A stretch of DNA of 10,891 bases from the NCBI GenBank assembly GCA_016782355.1, contig JADHYP010000034.1:1-10891 (forward strand). The letters run 5' to 3'. The position numbers were made by a program, and so were the translations under genes. The notes beneath the pieces are model-generated. The model had not been told where the DNA came from. It was given only the letters and a program-made list of their open reading frames with translations, and searched no databases. Origin of the DNA: Candidatus Syntropharchaeum sp. Its GTDB lineage: Archaea; Halobacteriota; Syntropharchaeia; Alkanophagales; Methanospirareceae. Shown piece by piece: positions 6,186 through 10,891 of this stretch. Every line of letters starts with the position of its first letter. Within the stretch, counting starts at the first letter, position 1.

Positions 6186-6217
6186 TTAAAAAGAAAGCTT
6201 TATCAAAGAGAAATTAT
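6186..6217 (+). repeat. Palindromic element copy D (right half, intergenic)
   Basis: AAAAAGAAAGCTTT, then ATCAAAGAGAAAT, matches the right half of copies A to C with a few changes. As with copy A, it is followed at once by a TATA box. This suggests that the element's usual home is just upstream of promoters. Confidence 0.65.
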
Positions 6218-6228
6218 ACTTTATATAT
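6218..6228 (+). promoter_or_regulatory. TATA box, second of the tandem pair, nearest the DUF104 gene
   Basis: TACTTTATATA is only about 16-26 nt before the ATG at 6244, so this promoter would give a leaderless or nearly leaderless mRNA. GGAGGGG at 6233-6239 is a ribosome site that only the upstream promoter's longer transcript would surely carry. Confidence 0.5.
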
Positions 6229-6243
6229 AATAGGAGGGGTAAG

Positions 6244-6498
6244 ATGACCAAGACAAAGACATTACATGCCGTTTTTGATGGCAAAGTGCTGAGACCAGAA
6301 GAGTCAGCAGATTTGGAGCTGGGTACGCGCTACGTTTTGAGTATTGAATCAAAGCAGAAGAATAACGACGATATTGAAAAGGACCCTGCATTCGATCTAT
6401 CTTCGTTAGCGGTAAAAACGAATATCTCTGACCTAGCAACGGAGCACGATCACTATCTCTATGGAATACCAAGGCGGGGGTCAGATGGTGCCCAATAG
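6244..6498 (+). CDS. DUF104 (AF2212-like) antitoxin
   Basis: This is an 84-residue antitoxin. Residues 6-36 match the DUF104/AF2212 beta-barrel pattern (LHAVFDGKVLRPEE, then LELGTRYVLSIE). The C-terminal half (DPAFDLSSLAV, ISDLATEHDHYLYG) is the disordered toxin-binding segment common in this group. It has a clear GGAGGGG ribosome site and overlaps the toxin gene by 14 nt. It should bind the PIN toxin and repress its own promoter. Codon choice here and in the toxin is visibly richer in G and C than in the flanking epimerases, which suggests separate, recent arrival. Confidence 0.8.
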   Translation: MTKTKTLHAVFDGKVLRPEESADLELGTRYVLSIESKQKNNDDIEKDPAFDLSSLAVKTNISDLATEHDHYLYGIPRRGSDGAQ

Positions 6499-6910
6499 GT
6501 GTTTTGTTGATACTGTCTGTTGGATTGCCCTGCTCAATCAGGATGATCAACTACATGAATCTGCCGACAACGAATATAAGTCATTGATGAAATCAGGGAC
6601 TCATTTCGTTACCACCACGTCGATCTTGAATGAGACCGCAAATGCGCTCAGTGACCCGCGCTTTCGGCTGAGAGTGGTTGAGTTTTACCGACGTTTGCTG
6701 ATGTCCGCTCGTGTTGAGATTGTTTTTGTTGACCCGCGTTTATGGTCGGACGGCTGGCAACTCTATGAACAACGACCCGATAAAGCTTGGAGTTTAACTG
6801 ACTGTATATCAATAGTTGTGATGCAAGAACAGGGGTTAAAAGATGTGTTAACCAATGATAAGCACTTTCAACAGGCAGGCTTCCGAGCACTGCTACGGGA
6901 AGACCGGTGA
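6485..6910 (+). CDS. PIN-domain toxin (VapC-like RNase)
   Basis: This is a 141-residue PIN-domain RNase. The four acidic metal ligands are visible: Asp9 (FVDTVCW), Glu50 (LNETANAL), Asp106 (LTDCISI) and Asp125 (TNDKHF). I prefer the ATG at 6485 to the one at 6461, because the family starts just before the first Asp and GGGGG lies upstream. It forms a type II pair with the overlapping DUF104 gene and probably cleaves tRNA or another RNA. The stop codon overlaps the first codon of the next epimerase fragment as GTGA, so the module abuts the broken epimerase with no spare base. Confidence 0.85.
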   Translation: MVPNRCFVDTVCWIALLNQDDQLHESADNEYKSLMKSGTHFVTTTSILNETANALSDPRFRLRVVEFYRRLLMSARVEIVFVDPRLWSDGWQLYEQRPDKAWSLTDCISIVVMQEQGLKDVLTNDKHFQQAGFRALLREDR

Positions 6911-7305
6911 GACCTGATATGGCGATACACAGGTTTGTAAAGGCGATTTTTAATGATGAGGAAATAACTGTTTTTGGAGACGGAACGCAGACGAGAGACT
7001 TTACTTTTGTTGATGACTTTGTAGAAGCGAATATTTTAGCAGATGCTAATGAAATAGAAGGAGAAGTTTTTAATGTCGGCGGTGGGAGTAGGGTAAGCGT
7101 TAATGAATTGATTGAATTACTGGAAAAAAGAACAGAAAAAAATGCTAAAATCAAATACATAGAGAAGCAAAAGGGGGATGTTAGGGATACATTAGCAGAT
7201 ACGAGTAAAATAAGTAACGAATTAAACTGGAAGCCAAAGGTTAAAATAGAAGAAGGGCTTAAGAGATTTATGGAATGGTATGAAAATCATGTGAGAGATG
7301 AATAA
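6907..7305 (+). pseudogene. Epimerase copy 3 fragment, C-terminal half
   Basis: This 132-codon frame begins exactly at the RPDMAIH segment of the epimerase and runs to a normal C-terminus: GDGTQTRDFTFVDD, EVFNVGGGSR and QKGDVRDT are all present. The Rossmann half and the YxxxK pair are missing. Over its last third it is almost the same as the intact gene at 8362 and unlike copy 2. It starts at a GTG that overlaps the PIN stop codon, or at the ATG at 6919. As in copy 2, the lesion lies at the same codon boundary, next to RPDM. It is probably non-functional unless it pairs with an N-terminal fragment. Confidence 0.8.
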
Positions 7306-7310
7306 AAACA

Positions 7311-7325
7311 TACATTTATATATAT
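7311..7325 (+). promoter_or_regulatory. TATA box for the DUF1016 nuclease gene
   Basis: TACATTTATATATAT lies about 25-38 nt before the ATG at 7349, inside the short gap after the epimerase fragment. Expected transcription start is near 7343. GGTGA (7340-7344) is a ribosome site for the ATG at 7349. Confidence 0.6.
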
Positions 7326-7348
7326 TGAAATGCGATGAAGGTGAATGA

Positions 7349-8365
7349 ATGGCGCAAATACAAATACAAAAACTTGCTAAAAAAGAAGAAGGGGGAAAAA
7401 GGGTAGAAGAAGGTTTAGAAGGATATACGGAAATATTACAAGACATTAAATCTCTTCTCGAAAAAGCTAAATACAGGGCATATAAAGCAGTAGATAATCT
7501 AAAGGTTCAAACCTATTGGCAGATTGGTGAGAGAATTGTCAGAGGCGAGTTACAGCACCGAGAAAGAGCAGACTACGGTGAGCGGGTTATTGCGAGATTG
7601 GCAAGCGATTTGGATATTGCAAAGCGAAACTTACATAATACAGTAAGGTTTTATAAAGTATATCCAATTGTGCAGACAGTGTCTGCACAATTAAGCTGGT
7701 CTCATTTTGTTGAGTTAATCTATCTCGATAATAAAGAAGAAAGGCCGTTTTATGAGCAGCATACAATCCAAAATGCATGGAGCGTTAGAGAACTCAGAAG
7801 ACAAATCAGGAGCAACTTGTATGAAAGGGCAAAAAGAGAAGGGGAAATAACAATAATTCAACCAATAACTAAAGCTTTACAACCAGAACAAGTTTTTAAA
7901 GATATTTACAACTTCGATTTTTTGAAACTGCCCGAAAAATACAGTGAAGAAGATTTGAAAACGGCTTTACTCAACAAATTAGAGAAATTCCTGCAAGAAC
8001 TTGGCAGTGATTTCTTTATCGGCAGAAGAGAAGTTTCTGTATTGATAGGTGGGAATTGGGATAAGGTTGATCTGGAATTATTCCACGCAGGTTTGCTTTG
8101 CTATATCCTGGTTGAAATAAAAACGGAACAGTTCAAACACACTCATGTAAGCCAGATGTATTCCTACCTGAACTGGTATAAAGAGCATAAATGGCAAGAA
8201 GGTCAGAGACCGCCGATTGGTTTGATTATATGCAAGACAAAAGACGAAGAAACGGTTCATTATGCTTTAGGCGATTTAAAGAGGGGGATTTTTGTGGCGG
8301 AATATAAGGTAAAATTACCGAGCGAAGAAGAAATAAGGAGAAGAATAATGGGGTTGGAAGAATGA
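7349..8365 (+). CDS. DUF1016/YhcG-type PD-(D/E)XK nuclease
   Basis: This is a 338-residue protein with the two-part layout of the DUF1016 family. The N-terminal helical domain (about 30-165) contains the family hallmark SAQLSWSHF (112-120). The C-terminal restriction-like nuclease domain (about 180-330) has Asp241 in KVDLELFH and the Glu256-x-Lys258 pair in LVEIKTEQF. Such proteins are often found beside restriction-modification and other defence genes; here the partners are absent. The first 25 residues are charged and probably disordered. The stop overlaps the ATG of the intact epimerase as ATGA. Codons for residues 106-115 form a perfect 27-bp palindrome. The true target is unknown. Confidence 0.85.
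   Translation: MAQIQIQKLAKKEEGGKRVEEGLEGYTEILQDIKSLLEKAKYRAYKAVDNLKVQTYWQIGERIVRGELQHRERADYGERVIARLASDLDIAKRNLHNTVRFYKVYPIVQTVSAQLSWSHFVELIYLDNKEERPFYEQHTIQNAWSVRELRRQIRSNLYERAKREGEITIIQPITKALQPEQVFKDIYNFDFLKLPEKYSEEDLKTALLNKLEKFLQELGSDFFIGRREVSVLIGGNWDKVDLELFHAGLLCYILVEIKTEQFKHTHVSQMYSYLNWYKEHKWQEGQRPPIGLIICKTKDEETVHYALGDLKRGIFVAEYKVKLPSEEEIRRRIMGLEE
7666..7692. repeat. 27-bp perfect palindrome inside the DUF1016 gene
   Basis: Arms of 13 nt, AATTGTGCAGACA and TGTCTGCACAATT, flank a single G. It encodes IVQTVSAQL, which belongs to the conserved part of the protein, so part of the symmetry may come from protein constraint. It could be a protein-binding site or a structured RNA stem. Confidence 0.85.
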
Positions 8366-9297
8366 GAATATTAGTAACCGGCTGTGCGGGTTTCATCGGA
8401 AGCCATTTAGTGGATAAGTTGTTAGAGCGAGGATACGAAGTGATAGGAAGGGATTGCTTCATGGATTATTACCATCGAGAGATCAAAGAAAAAAATATAG
8501 AAAATGCTCTTAAAAACAACAATTTCAAACTTATCGAAGAAGACATTATGAACATGGATAATTTCCCTGAAGTGAACCATGTGTTCCATTTAGCGGCACA
8601 AGCAGGAGTAAGGGCGTCATGGGGCAAGAGCTTTGAGATATACACAAGGAATAATATAGAAGCAATACAAAAATTATTGGAATTCTACAAAGACAGAAAA
8701 ATCAAAAAATTCGTTTACGCATCTTCTTCTTCAGTGTATGGAGATGCTGAGTTACCAATGAAAGAAGATTCATTGTTAAAGCCTGTTTCGCCTTATGGTG
8801 TTACGAAGCTGGCAGCGGAAAACCTCTGCTATCTTTACTGGAAAAATTATGGTGTTCCTACGGTCTCGTTAAGATATTTCACAGTTTACGGTCCGAGACA
8901 GCGACCAGACATGGCGATACACAAATTCGTAAAGGCTATTTTGAATGGAGATGAAATCACCGTTTTCGGTGATGGGACACAGACGAGGGATTTCACTTTT
9001 ATAGACGATGTGGTAGAGGCGAATATATTAGCGGCTAATAGTGAGATAGAAGGGGAAGTTTTTAATGTCGGTGGTGGTAGCAGGATAAGTGTGAATAAAT
9101 TGATTGAATTATTGGAAAAGATAACAGAAAAAAATGCTAAAATCAAATACATAGAAAAGCAGAAAGGAGATGTTAGAGATACTTTGGCGGATACAAGTAA
9201 AATAAGTAACGAATTAAACTGGAAGCCAAAAGTTAAAATTAAAGAAGGGCTTAAAAGATTCGTGGAATGGTATAAAAGTTTATATAAGCATATATAA
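8362..9297 (+). CDS. NAD-dependent sugar-nucleotide epimerase (intact copy)
   Basis: This is a 311-residue extended SDR enzyme, probably a UDP-glucose or UDP-glucuronate 4-epimerase type; the exact sugar cannot be told. Visible are the NAD motif TGCAGFIGSH (G7, G10, G13), Asp31 for the ribose, HLAAQAG (77-83), the SSSSVYG strand (121-127), the catalytic Tyr145-x3-Lys149, RYFTVYGPRQRPDM (171-184), and the C-terminal NVGGGSR and QKGDVRDT segments. It is the only complete copy of four in the window and lacks the 15-residue insert of copies 1 and 2. The residue before Asp31 is Arg, where copies 1 and 2 have Ile. It overlaps the nuclease gene by ATGA, so translation is coupled to it. It fits with galU and the dehydrogenase in polysaccharide precursor synthesis. 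Confidence 0.9.
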   Translation: MRILVTGCAGFIGSHLVDKLLERGYEVIGRDCFMDYYHREIKEKNIENALKNNNFKLIEEDIMNMDNFPEVNHVFHLAAQAGVRASWGKSFEIYTRNNIEAIQKLLEFYKDRKIKKFVYASSSSVYGDAELPMKEDSLLKPVSPYGVTKLAAENLCYLYWKNYGVPTVSLRYFTVYGPRQRPDMAIHKFVKAILNGDEITVFGDGTQTRDFTFIDDVVEANILAANSEIEGEVFNVGGGSRISVNKLIELLEKITEKNAKIKYIEKQKGDVRDTLADTSKISNELNWKPKVKIKEGLKRFVEWYKSLYKHI

Positions 9298-9299
9298 AA
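9279..9299 (+). promoter_or_regulatory. TATA-like promoter for the hicBA fusion
   Basis: Two overlapping boxes, TTTATATAA at 9279-9287 and CATATATAAAA from 9289, lie at the end of the epimerase gene, 20-40 nt before the ATG at 9320. GGTGAG at 9311-9316 is the ribosome site. Confidence 0.5.
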
Positions 9300-9319
9300 T
9301 AGAACAACTTGGTGAGAAG

Positions 9320-9685
9320 ATGAGAATAATCTTTAGTGCGTTGATAAAGGAAGAAAAGGAGGGTGGTTATTCTGTTTTATGCCCCGAATTAGGCGTTGCA
9401 AGTCAAGGAGAGACAATAGAAGAAGCTAAAGGGAACATTGTTGAGGCAGTAGAGTTATATCTCGAAACAGCAAAGGATTTAGGGATTTTAGAAGATGTAT
9501 TGGAGGAAGCTGGAATTGATTTGAAGAGGACTAAAGATAGTGTCGTATTATACAAAAAGAACGAAGATAAAACGTATTTAGTTGTCGTTCCAGATAAAAA
9601 GGAGATAAAGAGAGGAACTTTAGTTAGTATATTAAGACAAGCGAGGATAAATAGAGATAGCTTTTTTGAGTTATTGGAGAAATAA
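9320..9685 (+). CDS. HicB-HicA fusion with degenerate HicA part
   Basis: This is a 121-residue protein. Residues 1-55 are a HicB antitoxin domain (GGYSVLCPELGVASQGETIE, then a helix with ELYLE). Residues about 57-121 read like HicA: an EDVLEEAGIDLKR helix, a VVLYKK strand, VVVPDKKEIKRGTL and the closing helix ILRQARINRDSFFELL. In free HicA toxins the strand starts with Gly-Ser-His, the His being the RNase residue; here the segment is KDSVVL with no His, and the first residues of HicA are missing. Natural deletion across a hicB-hicA junction would give this chain. It probably has no toxin activity but may still bind DNA or other HicA proteins. No separate hicA follows. The reverse of the usual hicA-hicB order is also known. 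Confidence 0.75.
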   Translation: MRIIFSALIKEEKEGGYSVLCPELGVASQGETIEEAKGNIVEAVELYLETAKDLGILEDVLEEAGIDLKRTKDSVVLYKKNEDKTYLVVVPDKKEIKRGTLVSILRQARINRDSFFELLEK

Positions 9686-9699
9686 GTGAAAGCAATCCA

Positions 9700-9843
9700 A
9701 TGTCAAACGAAGAATCATATCTGAACGAATCGTTACGAAAAATAGTAAAAGGAGCAGGGATAGGTTTTGTAGGAACCTTAATAGGAAGAGCATTTGGCTA
9801 TGGCTCAGGGCTAATTACGAGCTATCTTTATATTACCTCATAA
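9700..9843 (+). pseudogene. N-terminal stub of a polysaccharide flippase (Wzx/MATE type)
   Basis: This frame of 47 codons reads MSNEESYLNESLRKIVKGAG and continues IGFVGTLIGRAFGYGSGLIT. That is the first cytoplasmic segment and first membrane helix of archaeal O-antigen-type flippases, which normally have about 400 to 500 residues. Homology ends near residue 39; the last residues, SYLYITS, are encoded by the TATA region of the next gene. The stub lies 14 nt after the HicB-HicA gene. A full gene would move lipid-linked sugars across the membrane, in keeping with the sugar genes here, but this remnant cannot. Confidence 0.7.
9825..9834 (+). promoter_or_regulatory. TATA box for the nucleotide-sugar dehydrogenase gene
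   Basis: TCTTTATATT lies about 31-40 nt before the ATG at 9865, inside the tail of the flippase stub. A start of transcription near 9857 gives a leader of under 10 nt. Confidence 0.5.
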
Positions 9844-9864
9844 AGTATTATCGAAGTGTAAAAA

Positions 9865-10728
9865 ATGGCAGAGAAAAAGATAAGCATAATAGGTTCCGGA
9901 TGGGTGGGCACGGCTATTGGAAAAGGTTTTACTGAACTGGGCTACGAAGTGATTTTCCACGATGTGGTTGACAAGGACCTGCCAAATTTCACGAGGGACA
10001 TAAATTACGCAATAGAGAACTCAGATGTGTCGTTCATCTCTGTCCCGACACCGACAACTCGTACTGGAATTGACTTGAGCTACGTGAAAGAAGCAACGAA
10101 GAATATAGGGGTGGCATTGGCAAATAAAGACGACTACCATCTTGTAGTCATGAAGAGCACGGTAGTTCCAACAACGACAGAGAAAGTGGTAATTCCCTTA
10201 TTGGAGAAGTTCTCAAATAAAGAAGTGGGTGGGTTTGGTGTATGCATGAATCCCGAGTTCTTAACGGAAATATCAGGGAGTTGGAGCAAAGACGAAGGCA
10301 CGAAGAAAGATTTCTTTACCGAAGATCGAATTGTGATTGGCGAATGCGATAAAAGATCAGGTGATGTGTTAGAGGAAATTTACAAGCCGTTGAACAAGCC
10401 TATTTTCAGAACAGATTTGAGAACGGCGGAAACGATAAAATACGCATCGAACTGCATGCTTGCAACAAAGATTTCCTACTGGAACGAGATATTCCTTGTT
10501 TGTAAGGACTTAGGCATTGATTCTCATGTTGTTGCGGATATCGTTGGTCTTGACCCACGAATAGGGAAATATGGAACGGTGCATGGAAAAGCATTTGGTG
10601 GTAAATGTCTGCCGAAGGACTTGAAGGCGTTTGTTTCTTTTGCTGAAAAATATCGTAATCCAAAACTACTGAAAGCGGTGGATGAAATAAACGAAGAGAT
10701 AAAGGAGAAGTATGGAGTGCGGGAATGA
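9865..10728 (+). CDS. UDP-glucose/GDP-mannose dehydrogenase family, short form
   Basis: This is a 287-residue NAD-dependent dehydrogenase that should oxidise a nucleotide sugar twice to the uronate, for example UDP-glucose made with GalU. The Rossmann motif is IIGSGWVGTAIGKGF (8-22). Other landmarks are SVPTPT (59-64), KSTVVP (97-102), NPEFLTE (129-135), TAETIKYASN with Lys192 (188-196), and the active-site loop AFGGKCLPKDLKAF with Cys248. The C-terminal UDP-binding domain of the usual 400-450-residue enzymes is absent; the protein ends soon after the central helix. The ending is smooth (INEEIKEKYGVRE), so I think this is a natural short archaeal form and not a break. Specificity for UDP-glucose, GDP-mannose or UDP-HexNAc is open. 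Confidence 0.85.
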   Translation: MAEKKISIIGSGWVGTAIGKGFTELGYEVIFHDVVDKDLPNFTRDINYAIENSDVSFISVPTPTTRTGIDLSYVKEATKNIGVALANKDDYHLVVMKSTVVPTTTEKVVIPLLEKFSNKEVGGFGVCMNPEFLTEISGSWSKDEGTKKDFFTEDRIVIGECDKRSGDVLEEIYKPLNKPIFRTDLRTAETIKYASNCMLATKISYWNEIFLVCKDLGIDSHVVADIVGLDPRIGKYGTVHGKAFGGKCLPKDLKAFVSFAEKYRNPKLLKAVDEINEEIKEKYGVRE

Positions 10729-10757
10729 GTACAAAAATAAATATGCATCTTTTATAG
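10725..10757 (+). pseudogene. Possible start of a downstream gene cut off by the repeat
   Basis: An ATG overlapping the dehydrogenase stop codon (ATGA) opens a frame of ten codons, MSTKINMHLL, closed by TAG at 10755-10757 inside the terminal repeat. The coupling resembles that of true gene pairs in this window, so this may be the first codons of a lost gene. It is too short to identify. The rest of 10729-10752 holds nothing else I can see. Confidence 0.3.
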
Positions 10758-10891
10758 ACACAGATTAACGCAGATTGACACAGATGAAAAGATTAATGAT
10801 GTTAAAAATACCCCCGCCTAATAAAAGGAAAAATCAGTGTAAATCAGTGTCTTAAATAGAAGGGAGTTATACTTTATATACAATAAGAAAA
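10753..10891 (+). repeat. Terminal direct repeat, right copy
   Basis: This is identical to 1-139 over its full length and runs to the last base of the window. It includes the same tandem 10-nt units, the inverted arms (10756-10776 and 10832-10852) and the TATA box at 10871-10880, so a gene like that at 162 would be expected next if the sequence continued or closed on itself. Confidence 0.95.

Noticed and set aside
7349..9297. Complete restriction-modification system around the DUF1016 gene
   Set aside because: No methyltransferase or specificity subunit is in the window; the neighbours are epimerase genes.
9865..10728. Dehydrogenase as a truncated pseudogene
   Set aside because: The C-terminal UDP-binding domain is missing, but the frame is clean, the active-site Cys and Lys are present and the end looks natural, so I call it a short form.
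1..10891. Autonomous plasmid or virus
   Set aside because: Despite the terminal redundancy there is no replication initiator, partition, capsid, integrase or transposase gene; the content is chromosomal in type.

Overview
The window looks archaeal. Most genes or operons start about 25 to 40 nt downstream of a TATA box of the type ACTTTATATA, leaders are very short, Shine-Dalgarno sites match GGAGGTGAT, DNA is AT-rich, and gene families such as MNT/HepT, TumE-like, DUF104/PIN, clan AA protease pairs and short nucleotide-sugar dehydrogenases are typical of Euryarchaeota/Halobacteriota. A methane- or alkane-oxidising lineage (ANME-like) is plausible, but that is a tentative inference. Every gene I can support is on the + strand.

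Layout. 1-139 is a repeat with a promoter, repeated exactly at 10753-10891. 162-870 is a TumE-like toxin/antitoxin pair. 909-1805 is galU. 1802-2630 is an MNT/HepT pair. 2627-2818 is the decayed tail of a second galU. 2815-3983 is a subtilisin-like protease followed by a 63-residue copy of its own propeptide-like domain. 4001-4399 is the N-terminal part of a sugar-nucleotide epimerase. 4462-5123 is a companion protein plus a retropepsin-like protease. 5120-6106 is a second epimerase broken by one TAA codon. 6095-6240 is a repeat and promoter region. 6244-6910 is a DUF104-type antitoxin with a PIN toxin. 6907-7305 is the C-terminal part of a third epimerase. 7349-8365 is a DUF1016/YhcG-type nuclease. 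8362-9297 is the only intact epimerase. 9320-9685 is a HicB-HicA fusion lacking the HicA histidine. 9700-9843 is a 47-codon stub of a polysaccharide flippase. 9865-10728 is a UDP-glucose/GDP-mannose dehydrogenase.

How it fits together. The backbone is nucleotide-sugar metabolism for surface polysaccharide: GalU makes UDP-glucose, the dehydrogenase oxidises a nucleotide sugar to the uronate, and the epimerase acts on such products. Accessory two-gene modules (toxin/antitoxin, protease/companion, nuclease) alternate with whole or broken copies of galU and the epimerase. Many junctions are exact 4-nt ATGA or GTGA overlaps. The locus therefore reads as a recombining array in which duplicated sugar genes flank exchangeable modules.

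Most notable points: (1) a palindromic element of 42 or 78 nt is inserted in the same reading frame in two unrelated gene families, like the Rickettsia palindromic elements; (2) a protease is paired with a free copy of its own prodomain-like module; (3) there is a HicB-HicA fusion with a probably dead toxin; (4) the exact 139-bp terminal redundancy implies a 10,752-bp circle, a tandem unit or an assembly loop. No replication, partition, transposase or integrase gene is visible.
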